Shown here in pieces: positions 52,892 to 62,030 of a stretch of DNA of 64,000 bases. Position 1 is the stretch's first letter, and every line of letters begins with the position of its first letter. This DNA comes from SAR92 clade bacterium. Its GTDB lineage: Bacteria > Pseudomonadota > Gammaproteobacteria > Pseudomonadales > Porticoccaceae. A model generated the notes under the pieces. It saw only the letters and a list, made by a program, of their open reading frames with translations, did no database searches and was not told the origin of the DNA. The stretch is taken from NCBI GenBank assembly GCA_014381985.1, contig JACNKP010000033.1, positions 94,318-158,317 on the forward strand, in the 5' to 3' direction. Both the position numbers and the translations under genes were made by a program.

Positions 52892-54229
52892 TTAAGACTG
52901 GTCAGCGCCTCTGAGGGCGTACCATCCAATATAGATATAGCAAAGCATGGGTACAATGAAACTCAACTGAATACCAATGCTATCAGCTGCCATACCTTGA
53001 ATTACTGGGATTAATGCACCACCGACAATGCCCTGGCATACTAGGCCTGAACCCTTGCTCGTCATAGTACCTAAGCCCTTTACTGCTAAAGTAAATATGG
53101 TTGGGAACATAATCGAATTAAAGAAGCCAACAGCCAAAATAGACCACATCGCCACATCGCCAGAAGTATTCATACTGACAATTATCATCAAAATTGCGAT
53201 CACCGCATTGACCGCTAGATACTTAGTGGAGGCGATATAATTCATTAGCAAGGCACCAACCAAACGGCCAATCATTGCTGCTCCCCAGTAATAGCCAACC
53301 ATTTCTCCGGCTTCTGCGATTTCCATACCTGCGATCGAGCTTTCAGCAAAATAGTTCACCAAAAAACTGCCAATAGATACCTCACCACCGACATAGAGGA
53401 AAATTGCAAGAGCACCTAGTACCATAGAACGATAGTGCCGTAATCCATAAAAATTATAAGCTAACGCAATCACCACAATCAGACCTGCCACTACCGTATA
53501 TCCAAGCACCATAGCCAACACAATGGCACCTGAGAATAAAAGGTGACTCAGAAGGCTACCTTGATCATCAGCAGTATCAGATTCAACATGCGCCAACTTA
53601 GGTAAATTGATCTTTCTAAACAAAAAGGCAGCAACTACAAGCACCGCACCGATCATTAAGTAAGGCATTTGCACTGCAGAGGCATCCGCTGCAACCGCCC
53701 CCAAAATGAGCATAGAACCAACAATGGGGCCTACTGTCGTACCCAAAGAGTTAGCCGCTTGGGCTAAGTTAAGTCGACTGGCTGCTGTTGTCTCTGGCCC
53801 TAAGGCTGCGACATAAGGATTAGCCGCCACCTGAAGAATCGTGATACCGCTGGCCAAAACAAAGAATGAAACCAAAAACAAGACATAAACATTCAACTCT
53901 GCCGAAGGGTAAAACAGCAAGCACCCCGTTGCAGTGGTTAGCAGGCCAATGACAATGCCCATTTGGAATCCTATCCTGTCAATCAGGCGATTAGCCAACG
54001 GTGACACGATGAAGTAAGCGCCAAAGAAACAAAACTGCACTAACATGGCTTGGGTGTAGTTAAGATCAAATGACTCTTTCAAAAACGGAATTAAAATATC
54101 ATTAAGAACCGTAATAAAGCCCCAGAAAAAGAATAGACATGTCATTGCGATAAACGCGAACATCTGTGTTTCTTTTTGCTGGCCGCCGGCCACTGTTGTT
54201 GCAGTACTATCGTTGTTTGAACCCGCCAT
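52892..54229 (-). CDS. FucP/GluP-type sugar:proton symporter (MFS)
   Basis: Major facilitator of 445 residues in the fucose/glucose-galactose permease family. TM1 has FFFWGFITVLNDILIPFLK, and FCFFGAYFIVSPLANRLIDRIG and LQVAANPYVAALGPE are strong family signatures. The ATG at 54229 has GGGGA 5 nt upstream; a TTG lies 4 codons earlier. It may import fucose, glucose or N-acetylglucosamine; no sugar catabolic gene lies directly beside it. Confidence 0.9.
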   Translation of the reverse strand: MAGSNNDSTATTVAGGQQKETQMFAFIAMTCLFFFWGFITVLNDILIPFLKESFDLNYTQAMLVQFCFFGAYFIVSPLANRLIDRIGFQMGIVIGLLTTATGCLLFYPSAELNVYVLFLVSFFVLASGITILQVAANPYVAALGPETTAASRLNLAQAANSLGTTVGPIVGSMLILGAVAADASAVQMPYLMIGAVLVVAAFLFRKINLPKLAHVESDTADDQGSLLSHLLFSGAIVLAMVLGYTVVAGLIVVIALAYNFYGLRHYRSMVLGALAIFLYVGGEVSIGSFLVNYFAESSIAGMEIAEAGEMVGYYWGAAMIGRLVGALLMNYIASTKYLAVNAVIAILMIIVSMNTSGDVAMWSILAVGFFNSIMFPTIFTLAVKGLGTMTSKGSGLVCQGIVGGALIPVIQGMAADSIGIQLSFIVPMLCYIYIGWYALRGADQS

Positions 54230-54611
54230 CTGTATCCCCAAAAAGTGTATTATTATTTATTGGAATTTTTCACCTCTGGAGCATAAGTGGGCATAGAAAT
54301 TCATGCAACATATTTACTCTAGAGAAAGCCTATTTAATCGCAACAATGAGTTACTTGGTCGACTTTAGTGGCAAAGACTGATGCATACGTCCGAGTAAAT
54401 TACTAAGACCCAAAAGGACAAAGCCAGAAATCAGCAGTGTCAAAAGGCTTTAAAGTAAACTACTCTGAATGATAAATTTTGAGCGCTTATGTAAAGCTTA
54501 TTGCGTTTATCAGTGCGTTCTAAATAGGCTGTCATAAAAAAGTCGTTTAAATGTCGTTAGTAGCAACGAGATTATTGGTTAATAATCTCTACACCAGCAA
54601 AAGGATGAAAT
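54230..54611. other. Divergent intergenic region with nested palindromes
   Basis: A gap of 382 bp between the sugar transporter and the XRE gene. It should hold both promoters. The part next to the XRE gene carries TCGTT/AACGA (54554-54568) and a larger perfect palindrome (listed separately). I see no gene or RNA-gene signature in the rest. Confidence 0.5.
54568..54589. promoter_or_regulatory. Perfect palindrome in the leader of the XRE-2TM gene
   Basis: GAGATTATT (54568-54576) and AATAATCTC (54581-54589) form a perfect 9-bp inverted repeat around GGTT, ending 22 bp before the ATG. The place is right for an autoregulatory operator of the helix-turn-helix protein that follows; as RNA it would also form a hairpin near the ribosome site. 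Confidence 0.55.
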
Positions 54612-55079
54612 ATGATTGTTCGCAAATTGAGGATTCAACGTAGTTGGTCGCAAGATCAACTTGCTCAAATGAGCGGTCTTAATATTCGCACTATTCAGCG
54701 GATTGAACGTGGTCAAACTCCAAGCTTTGAATCATTAAAATCCCTTGCCGCAGTTTTTGAAACTGGAATTCATACTTTGCAGCAGGAGACTGTTATGACG
54801 ACCGAGCAAAATATATCTTTAGAAGAAGCCAGCGCGATTGAATATGTCCGTGATTTAAAAGGTTTTTACGGCCACCTTTTTAGCTATTTCATTGTTATGT
54901 CTGGGTTGTTTATTTTCAATTTTTTGACAACTCCAGAGCATTTCTGGGTAATCTGGCCCGCCTTTGGATGGGGTATAGGTCTTATCTCCCATGCCCTGGC
55001 TGTATTTGAAATATTTAATTTTTTTGGCCCTGATTGGGAGAAGAAGCAAATCGAAAAAAGGTTAGGTAAAAAGCTTTGA
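54612..55079 (+). CDS. XRE-type HTH protein with C-terminal 2TM domain
   Basis: A 155-residue protein. Residues 1-60 are a Cro/C1 helix-turn-helix (RSWSQDQLAQMSGLNIRTIQ, then RIERGQTPSFESLKSLA). Residues 85-150 are a two-helix membrane domain (FYGHLFSYFIVMSGLFIFN, then WPAFGWGIGLISHALAVF) ending in a basic tail. This makes a membrane-tethered DNA-binding protein. AAGGAT precedes the ATG by 5 nt. Function unknown; autoregulation through the upstream palindrome is likely. Confidence 0.85.
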   Translation: MIVRKLRIQRSWSQDQLAQMSGLNIRTIQRIERGQTPSFESLKSLAAVFETGIHTLQQETVMTTEQNISLEEASAIEYVRDLKGFYGHLFSYFIVMSGLFIFNFLTTPEHFWVIWPAFGWGIGLISHALAVFEIFNFFGPDWEKKQIEKRLGKKL

Positions 55080-55150
55080 CGTAATGCTTGAGGTGATTAA
55101 GATAAGGATCACGAAGTGCCTGACTCACCCCGAAAAGGAACAGCTAAGCG

Positions 55151-55765
55151 ATGGAGTTTTATCTAGCGATACTGTTGTTCACAGCAACAGCCAGTATCAC
55201 CCCCGGACCTAACAACATAATGATTATGGCGTCGGGGGTTAATTTTGGCATTCAAAAAAGTCTTCCGCACTTGTTCGGCATCTGTTTAGGCTTCCCCATT
55301 ATGGTCATCGCTATAGGGCTTGGATTTAGTGCCGTCTTTCAAGCATATCCGCTACTGCACGAGGCTATTAAGGTAATTGGAATTATTTATTTGCTGTACC
55401 TTGCCTGGCAGATTGCAACGGCCCAAAGCGCGGAAATTAATGCCAATTTTACAAAACCACTCAGCTTTAAACAGGCTGTATTATTCCAGTGGGTGAATCC
55501 TAAAGCATGGGTGATGGCCACTGGCGCAATTTCTGCGTACACCTCGACTGATGTAGCTATGCTAGGGCAAATATTGTTTATTGCCTTTGCTTTTTCCATC
55601 ACCGCAGGAATATCAGTAGGTATATGGTTGGTGTTTGGCGCTGGTCTAAAACGTTATTTAGATGACCCTCTACACTACCGTGTATTCAACATTGTGATGG
55701 CGATGTTGTTGGTCGGATCTATGTCGCCTGTCATTAGAGATCTTGTTGAATATTATTTAGTCTAA
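55151..55765 (+). CDS. LysE/RhtB-family exporter
   Basis: Amino-acid or metabolite exporter of 204 residues with about six helices. SITPGPNNIMIMASGVNFG is the N-terminal family motif, and FQWVNPKAWVMATGAI is the second. AAGGAACAGC precedes the ATG. It follows the XRE-2TM gene by 71 bp and could be its target (inference). Confidence 0.9.
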   Translation: MEFYLAILLFTATASITPGPNNIMIMASGVNFGIQKSLPHLFGICLGFPIMVIAIGLGFSAVFQAYPLLHEAIKVIGIIYLLYLAWQIATAQSAEINANFTKPLSFKQAVLFQWVNPKAWVMATGAISAYTSTDVAMLGQILFIAFAFSITAGISVGIWLVFGAGLKRYLDDPLHYRVFNIVMAMLLVGSMSPVIRDLVEYYLV

Positions 55766-55926
55766 GTTTTGAGGGCCCAGTCGCAAAATAGCACTGCAGC
55801 ACCCATCTTTGGTTGACTTCAATCAATTGGACGCTAAGCTAAGTGTTCACTTTGCGTGTTTTACTGCACCCAAAACGCAGCGCAAATATTTGGACGGATG
55901 TTACTTACTAAAAAGGAGCTTTAAAT

Positions 55927-56631
55927 ATGTCATCTAATTCCCTTCAAGCCTGCGTGGATATTTTAACATCACCTCGAGAAACCTTTGACGCCCTGAAAGA
56001 TAAGAAAAACTGGTCATGGGTACCTTTTGGACTAGTAATAGCCTCGTCCATCGCTTTATTTCTTTACTACTTCTCAGCTGTAGATTTTGAATGGATGATG
56101 GATCAGATGCTCGATCAAATGGCTGCGCAAAATGAGATGTCCGCAGAAGAACTCCAAGCTACTCAAGAATTCATGACCAAAACGTCTATGACATGGAGTA
56201 CCACACTGGGTGGTGCAATTGGCATTATCGTTATCAATGCCATCATGGCAGTCTACTTTAATTTAATAACCAAAGTCTCTAGCCCCAATGAGATGACGTT
56301 CTCTGCCTGGTATGGCTTTAGCTGGTGGATCAGCATGCCCATGGTGGTATCTTCTTTGCTTGCTGGTCTAGTCATTATATTTTCCAGCGCAGGTATGGTT
56401 TCACTAGAAGATTTATCACCCACCAGTCTCGGCTTTTTGGTAGATCGCTCCAGTTCTTGGTTTGGTTTTTTTAGTGGCATTAATTTGTTCAGTCTTTGGA
56501 GTATCGCCTTAGGTGCTATTGGACTTTCATCCTGGTTAAGTCTTTCATCTAAAAGAGCATTTTTTATTGCAGTGACCCCATCACTGATAATCTATACTTG
56601 CTGGGCTCTGTATATTGGTTTTTCAAGATAA
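55927..56631 (+). CDS. Yip1-family membrane protein
   Basis: A 234-residue protein with five hydrophobic segments and the N-terminal DILTSPRETFDALKDKKNW typical of bacterial Yip1 proteins. An acidic Met/Gln-rich loop (MMDQMLDQMAAQNEMSAEEL) lies between TM1 and TM2. AGGAG lies 9 nt before the ATG. It precedes the HlyD-ABC genes by 103 bp; this pairing recurs in marine gammaproteobacteria, but its role in efflux is unknown. Confidence 0.8.
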   Translation: MSSNSLQACVDILTSPRETFDALKDKKNWSWVPFGLVIASSIALFLYYFSAVDFEWMMDQMLDQMAAQNEMSAEELQATQEFMTKTSMTWSTTLGGAIGIIVINAIMAVYFNLITKVSSPNEMTFSAWYGFSWWISMPMVVSSLLAGLVIIFSSAGMVSLEDLSPTSLGFLVDRSSSWFGFFSGINLFSLWSIALGAIGLSSWLSLSSKRAFFIAVTPSLIIYTCWALYIGFSR

Positions 56632-56734
56632 AATAAGTCTTCTATTTTGATATGAGCTGAATCTAAATCCCGATTCATAACGTCTTAACACAACAAAATG
56701 GGTAATAACTCTAGCTAGGAGAAGTAACCGTTCT

Positions 56735-57967
56735 ATGAAAAAGAATCTAATTATTGTTGGAGTGATTGTCGCTCTGGTGGCTATCGCTTATTTCAAACAA
56801 ACCGGCAGTTCAACTGTAGTCTCGGTCAATGTAGAGCTGGCCAAAATTGAGGAAATTAAGAGTTCAATTTTAGCCTCTGGCACGCTCATCTACAAAGAGC
56901 AGATAGAGCTGCGGTCAGAGGTGATCGGACAGGTCAGCGAGATGCTCATAGAAGAAGGCGACAAAGTCAGCAAAGATCAAGTTTTAATGCGGCTAGACCC
57001 CCGCACCTTTAATGCCGATGTCGAACAGCAACAGGCCTATGTGCGCATTCAAACCATCGCCATCGAGCGCCAAAAGCAAGAGTTGAAAAATATAACCTCG
57101 AAATGGCAGCGCAATAAAAATTTATTCGAGCGCAAGATAATTGGGCAAGATGCTTTCGAATTAGTCGACAACCAATATGCCTTGGCCAAGATTGACTTAC
57201 GCTCTCGCGAAGAAGCCTTGACGCAGGCGCAGGCGACCTTAGACAAAGCATTGGAGCGCCTTGAAAAAACAGTATTTCGATCTCCTATTGAGGGCATTGC
57301 TACCTCGGTGGATATAAAACTTGGGGAAACAGCTATTAGTGGTTCTACCAATATTGCCGGATCTAATATTATTACTGTTGCTGACCCATCCTCTATATTA
57401 GTCGAAGTTCTAGTAGATGAAGCCGATATTGCTAATATCGAGATTAATCAAAGCGCTGATGTTTTTGCCGTGGCCTATCCTGACCAAGCATTAAAAGGAC
57501 ACGTGCAGAATATAGCTACCTCTGCGAAGCGCTCTAACTATCGTCAGGGACTGAGTTTTACGGTAAAAATTCTCCTCGACACAACGGCCGATATTGATGT
57601 TCGTCCCGGAATGAGTTGTAGGACAGAGATCTTCACTAAAATAAAAGGTGACACCATTGCTGTGCCCATTGAAGCGATTGTATTTGAAGATAGCAGCGAT
57701 GAATCCTCTGATGTCGATACAGAACAAGACTCAAACTCTATCAGTATTGGTGTATCAGGTAACCAAAGTTCAACTAGCCATGTGTTTTTGCTGATTGATG
57801 GTAAAGCCGTCAAACGTGACGTTGAGTTAGGTATATCCAATGACCGTTTGCAGGAAATCACCTCAGGGTTAGCGGTGGATGAAACGGTGGTTATCGGACC
57901 GGCCAGAGTTCTGAGCAAACTTAAAGAAGGCGAGTCGGTCAAAGAGATTGAGGAAAAGGCTAAGTAA
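56735..57967 (+). CDS. Periplasmic adaptor (HlyD/MacA-type) of an ABC efflux system
   Basis: Membrane-fusion protein of 410 residues with an N-terminal anchor (IIVGVIVALVAIAYF). ILASGTLIYKEQIELRSEVIG begins the barrel-sandwich domain, a long coiled coil spans about 95-185, and FRSPIEGIATSV closes the lipoyl half. Near residues 310-345 there is an acidic Ser/Asp-rich insertion (EDSSDESSDVDTEQDSNS) not usual in MacA. It overlaps the ATPase gene by one base. No TolC gene is nearby. Confidence 0.92.
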   Translation: MKKNLIIVGVIVALVAIAYFKQTGSSTVVSVNVELAKIEEIKSSILASGTLIYKEQIELRSEVIGQVSEMLIEEGDKVSKDQVLMRLDPRTFNADVEQQQAYVRIQTIAIERQKQELKNITSKWQRNKNLFERKIIGQDAFELVDNQYALAKIDLRSREEALTQAQATLDKALERLEKTVFRSPIEGIATSVDIKLGETAISGSTNIAGSNIITVADPSSILVEVLVDEADIANIEINQSADVFAVAYPDQALKGHVQNIATSAKRSNYRQGLSFTVKILLDTTADIDVRPGMSCRTEIFTKIKGDTIAVPIEAIVFEDSSDESSDVDTEQDSNSISIGVSGNQSSTSHVFLLIDGKAVKRDVELGISNDRLQEITSGLAVDETVVIGPARVLSKLKEGESVKEIEEKAK

Positions 57968-58701
57968 TGTCTAAGCAAACTATTATTGAGCTAAGAGGCA
58001 TTGCTAAACACTACATGATGGGTAGTGAGGGTTTTTATGCCCTAGACGGCATTGATCTGGATATTTATCTAAATGACTATATGGCCGTTGTTGGTTCGTC
58101 GGGATCAGGGAAATCAACCTTAATGAATCTGCTTGGTTGCCTTGATCTCCCGACTGCCGGCGAATACAAACTTAAGGGCACTGATGTAGCAACTCTTGAT
58201 GAAACCAGTCTGGCGGGTATTCGTAATCGAGAGATTGGCTTTATTTTCCAAAATTTTAATTTACTGCCCAGAGCTACGGCTTTGCAAAACGTAATGCAGC
58301 CGCTGATTTACCGCGGTATAGCGCTGGCAGAGCGCAAGCAACGCGCTCAAGATGCTTTGGCCATGGTCGGCCTGCAAGATCGTATGACCCATGTTCCTAA
58401 CCAGCTGTCTGGCGGCCAACGCCAGCGGGTTGCTATTGCTCGAGCTCTGGTCACTGAGCCGGCTATATTGTTAGCTGATGAACCTACCGGCAATCTAGAC
58501 TCGTCGACTACCGTTGAAATTATGGCGCTATTTGATCAGTTACACAGTGATGGGCAAACGTTGATTGTGGTTACCCATGAGCAGGAAATTGCCGAGCGTT
58601 GCCACAGAGTAATCACCTTAAAAGATGGCCGCTTAATGTCTGATCAGGCCAATAAAGTACCCGTTAAACCGCTCGTTTCAGGAGTGGCTGCTCATGTCTA
58701 A
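57967..58701 (+). CDS. ABC transporter ATPase, MacB/LolD type
   Basis: Nucleotide-binding subunit of 244 residues: Walker [17 protein letters not shown]-loop [11 protein letters not shown], signature [15 protein letters not shown], Walker [13 protein letters not shown] and the switch His in [12 protein letters not shown]. It pairs with the following FtsX-type permease, which starts before this gene ends (8-bp overlap). Energises export or mechanotransmission rather than import. Confidence 0.95.
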   Translation: MSKQTIIELRGIAKHYMMGSEGFYALDGIDLDIYLNDYMAVVGSSGSGKSTLMNLLGCLDLPTAGEYKLKGTDVATLDETSLAGIRNREIGFIFQNFNLLPRATALQNVMQPLIYRGIALAERKQRAQDALAMVGLQDRMTHVPNQLSGGQRQRVAIARALVTEPAILLADEPTGNLDSSTTVEIMALFDQLHSDGQTLIVVTHEQEIAERCHRVITLKDGRLMSDQANKVPVKPLVSGVAAHV

Positions 58702-59929
58702 TCTCAAGTTTAAGATAATTGAAGGAACACGTTCAGCCGCACTGTCTATTTTTGCCCATGGTTTTCGAAGCTTTTTGACAACCTTAGGTATCATAATCGG
58801 CGTCGCCTCAGTCATTGCAGTAGTATCTGTGGTGCAGGGTTTTAGTGCCAACATAACCCAGCAGTTTGATGGCATGGGCACCAATGTCCTCAACGTCGAA
58901 TCATATACGCCAAGAAAGGAACGACTCCAGGGTGTGCGTGCAAAATTAACCTATGATGATTATCTTGAAATCAAGTATAGAGTGCCTGGTGTTAGCAATG
59001 TTACCCCCACTGTTAGGATGTGGGGCTCTAATGCGGTTATTACATACCGAGGGCAATCGTCTAGCTCGATGATAGTCGGCACAGCATCGACCTATCAAAA
59101 GTTAAATACTGTTTATCCTGAACGCGGTCGATTCTTTAATCTTAGTGATGACAAAAGTCGAAGGCGTGTTGCTGTGCTTGGTCCCTCCATAATGTCCAAG
59201 CTAGACATTAAAGGTGACCCTATCGGACAGCATGTTGCCGTGTCTGGTGAGTGGTTTAAAGTCATTGGTATTGCCGAAAAACGAGGGAAGTTGTTTGGTT
59301 TTGACCAAGATGACTTTATTTTACTGCCATTTAGCACCACACGCGCACTCTTAGGCGGTGCAGAAGAACCGGATATCACAATTAGTCTTCAGGTTGACGA
59401 GCCGTCACAGTTAGAGCAAGTAAAGCAGCATATTAAGAATTTATTGCGCCGCAATCACAAACTAAGTAAAGGTACTGACGATGATTTTGAGATCGCAACA
59501 GCGGATCAAATGCTTGACACCTTTGATGAAATTGTAGGCAGTACTACTCTGGTCTTAGGTGGTATCGTTGGGATCTCATTGTTAGTGGGCGGCATCGGTA
59601 TCATGAATATTATGCTGGTATCAGTAACCGAACGTACTCGAGAGATCGGTATTCAAAAAGCTTTAGGCGCAACACGGTTCGATATTTTGCTACAGTTTTT
59701 AATTGAAGCTGTTTTCCTGTGTTTACTGGGCGGTCTAATCGGTTTGATATTAGGTTTCGGTGCAGGATCGTTAATCAGTAATTTAACCGGTCTACCCTCG
59801 GCAACAGTTCCCGCGTGGGCTATCGTTTTGTCCTTTGGCTTTAGTGGAGGTATTGGTCTGATTTTCGGTATTATTCCTGCCGCTAAGGCCGCAAACCTTG
59901 ACCCCATTGATGCTCTTCGCTATGAGTAA
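58694..59929 (+). CDS. ABC transporter permease, MacB type
   Basis: Type VII (FtsX/MacB) permease of 411 residues: TM1 at about 20-40 (FLTTLGIIIGVASVIAVVSV), a periplasmic MacB-PCD domain (about 45-275), and three C-terminal helices with GGIGIMNIMLVSVTERTREI and GIQKALGATR. The last gene of the Yip1-HlyD-ABC run. Substrate unknown; macrolide, peptide or lipoprotein export are all possible for this family. Confidence 0.93.
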   Translation: MSNLKFKIIEGTRSAALSIFAHGFRSFLTTLGIIIGVASVIAVVSVVQGFSANITQQFDGMGTNVLNVESYTPRKERLQGVRAKLTYDDYLEIKYRVPGVSNVTPTVRMWGSNAVITYRGQSSSSMIVGTASTYQKLNTVYPERGRFFNLSDDKSRRRVAVLGPSIMSKLDIKGDPIGQHVAVSGEWFKVIGIAEKRGKLFGFDQDDFILLPFSTTRALLGGAEEPDITISLQVDEPSQLEQVKQHIKNLLRRNHKLSKGTDDDFEIATADQMLDTFDEIVGSTTLVLGGIVGISLLVGGIGIMNIMLVSVTERTREIGIQKALGATRFDILLQFLIEAVFLCLLGGLIGLILGFGAGSLISNLTGLPSATVPAWAIVLSFGFSGGIGLIFGIIPAAKAANLDPIDALRYE

Positions 59930-60030
59930 TGCTGCGCTAGTCGCTGTGGCATAGTCATTAACTACGGTTTATTATGGTGCCGCTGAGAACAAAACGTCAA
60001 AATCATCAAATATATTGTTGGAGTAAGTAA

Positions 60031-60825
60031 TTGTCCCTTTTAGAAGCGATTATTCTTGGTATTGTCCAAGGACTCACTGAATTTTTGCCGGTCAGTAGCA
60101 GTGGTCACTTAGAGTTAGGTAAAGCGATCCTGGGCGATACGAGCGTTCCCCAAGAGAGCATGATGTTTACGGTGGTAGTGCACTTCGCTACGGCGCTAGC
60201 CACACTAGTCGTTTACCGAAGCGAGGTCAGTCGCATCGCTTCAGGCCTTTGGCGACGAGAAAATAATGATGAGTTTAAGTTTTCAGTCAAAATATTACTA
60301 AGCATGATTCCAGCCGCAGCCGTTGGTGTATTGTTTGCCAATGAAATAGAAAGCCTTTTTAACCGACAAATTTTACTAGTTGGCCTAATGCTTTGGGTTA
60401 CAGGGTTGCTACTTATGGTTGCGGACCGATCGAAAAACACCAGTAAAGATGTTAGCTTTTTTCATGCCGCCATCATCGGAGTCTCCCAAGCTATTGCTAT
60501 CCTTCCCGGCATCTCTCGTTCTGGCGCTACCATTTCAACCTCAGTATTATTAGGTGTTGATCGCAGTAAAGCGGCAAGTTTTTCCTTTTTGATGGTAGTG
60601 CCTTTGATTCTAGGGAAAATAGCCAAAGACCTAATGGATGGGGGCATCCATGTCACTGAGAGTCAAATAGGTGTTCTCATCGCTGGCTTTCTAGCTGCCT
60701 TTCTCACCGGAATACTCGCCTGCCAATGGATGATTAAGCTAGTTCGTAATGCCCAGTTAGTTTACTTTTCTTACTATTGTTTTATCGTAGGTACTTTGGC
60801 AATTAGCTACCAAGTCTTCCAATAA
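60031..60825 (+). CDS. uppP: Undecaprenyl-diphosphatase UppP (BacA)
   Basis: Regenerates the undecaprenyl phosphate carrier for cell-wall synthesis; gives bacitracin tolerance. It has 264 residues with about eight helices. The two catalytic motifs are GLTEFLPVSSSGHLELG and LPGISRSGATIS. The start is TTG with GGAG 7 nt upstream. It follows the efflux operon by 101 bp. Confidence 0.95.
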   Translation: MSLLEAIILGIVQGLTEFLPVSSSGHLELGKAILGDTSVPQESMMFTVVVHFATALATLVVYRSEVSRIASGLWRRENNDEFKFSVKILLSMIPAAAVGVLFANEIESLFNRQILLVGLMLWVTGLLLMVADRSKNTSKDVSFFHAAIIGVSQAIAILPGISRSGATISTSVLLGVDRSKAASFSFLMVVPLILGKIAKDLMDGGIHVTESQIGVLIAGFLAAFLTGILACQWMIKLVRNAQLVYFSYYCFIVGTLAISYQVFQ

Positions 60826-60876
60826 ATCTAAACTATTGGTCTTTAGTGGGTCAGCGTTAGGAATAGTGATCTGTGG

Positions 60877-61518
60877 TTACGGCAAGCCTAACAATTTATG
60901 AGTCTGCAAGCTCAAACTCCAACGGGGATGGGCTAGGCAGTATTCAACCGTCGTTTGGATATTAGTGTTTTCTTGATCATCAAACATAGGCTGTAAGAAG
61001 AAGTGGTTGAATTTAAAATGCTTAAAGTCAGATGGATGATATCCGTATTGGGGGTAAACCAATTTAATCTCGTCACCTTCCTCTACCACCAAGGTCGAGC
61101 CCGACTTAGGACTGACACAAACCCAATCGACACCCTTGGGCACAGGTAAGGTGCCATTAGTTTCAATCGCCACCTCCATGCCCTCAGCATGAAAAGCGTC
61201 AATTAGATCTTCATCTAACTGCAACAATGGTTCTCCGCCAGTACAGACTACGTAAGGGTGAGTCTGATCTGAGACACTCTGGGGCCAATACGATTTCACT
61301 TGTGATGCCAATGCCTCAGGCAGCGTAAAACTACCGCCCCCCTCACCATCGGTCCCAACAAAGTCTGTATCACAAAATTGGCATACTGCTTCGGCTCGAT
61401 GTTTCTCCTGCCCACTCCAAAGATTACACCCTGAGAAACGGCAAAATATCGCTGGGCGGCCGGCGTGGGCGCCCTCACCTTGCAACGAGTAAAAAATTTC
61501 TTTTACCGCATAAGTCAT
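60877..61518 (-). CDS. queE: 7-carboxy-7-deazaguanine synthase QueE
   Basis: Radical-SAM enzyme making CDG, a precursor of preQ0 and queuosine. It has 213 residues. The cluster motif is the QueE-specific C-x14-C-x2-C (C31, C46, C49), with CQFCDTDF at the end. EIFYSLQGEGAHAGRPAIF precedes it and CTGGEPLLQLDEDL follows. queC and queD are not in the window. Its upstream region can fold into a hairpin (listed separately). Confidence 0.95.
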   Translation of the reverse strand: MTYAVKEIFYSLQGEGAHAGRPAIFCRFSGCNLWSGQEKHRAEAVCQFCDTDFVGTDGEGGGSFTLPEALASQVKSYWPQSVSDQTHPYVVCTGGEPLLQLDEDLIDAFHAEGMEVAIETNGTLPVPKGVDWVCVSPKSGSTLVVEEGDEIKLVYPQYGYHPSDFKHFKFNHFFLQPMFDDQENTNIQTTVEYCLAHPRWSLSLQTHKLLGLP

Positions 61519-62030
61519 TATATTAATCCGAGGCTAGTTACTTTTACTGGTGATCCACTAAATCATTGGAGAATACAAAATACCCGAGTATTGGAGATCA
61601 CCTTATATGAGGCACTAATTATAACCGCGAAAACGATAGATAGATAAGAGAATGGATATTATAGAGCGTGTATGTAGTAACGCAGCCGAAGCTAAAAAGG
61701 GTTTTTTGACGTGCTGTTTAATAGGGTTCGTTACGGCCACTGGTGAACCACTCCAGAACATCCTTGTTCCATGGCATGTTCCATCCTGATGCTAATATTA
61801 ATGTATTGAAATGCAAGATTTGTATAACTGCGTCACATATCGAAACAATATCTTCAATCAGAAGCGTCTCTTAAGGTTACTCAGATAAACTCGATAGAAC
61901 CACAGACCTAAATCGCAAAAAAGTACGAGACAAGGAGTAAAATAGGCATACTTCTATCACTTAAAATTTTCCAAAAGACGGCTTTACTACCGTGATAAGA
62001 TTGCCGAGAGGACATACACAGGGAATAGAA
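61519..62030. other. Intergenic region of 0.5 kb, mostly without recognised features
   Basis: It lies between queE (minus) and the CoA-binding protein gene (plus). The queE side has a foldable leader. Near 61765-61784 there is a direct repeat TGTTCCAT-GGCA-TGTTCCAT. The rest is AT-rich, with stops in all frames and no clear promoter. It may be decayed sequence. Confidence 0.5.
61549..61602 (-). promoter_or_regulatory. Foldable leader or operator upstream of queE
   Basis: GGTGATC (61549-61555) pairs with GATCACC (61596-61602); inside, AATAC pairs with GTATT around a 4-nt loop. The segment also holds two direct repeats ATTGGAGA (61565-61572 and 61590-61597). It ends 31 bp before the queE start on the minus strand. 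A queuosine-related riboswitch would be expected functionally, but I do not recognise a preQ1-I or preQ1-II core. Confidence 0.4.

Noticed and set aside
61765..61784. TGTTCCAT-GGCA-TGTTCCAT as a CRISPR or integron site
   Set aside because: Only two short copies, no spacers, and no associated genes.
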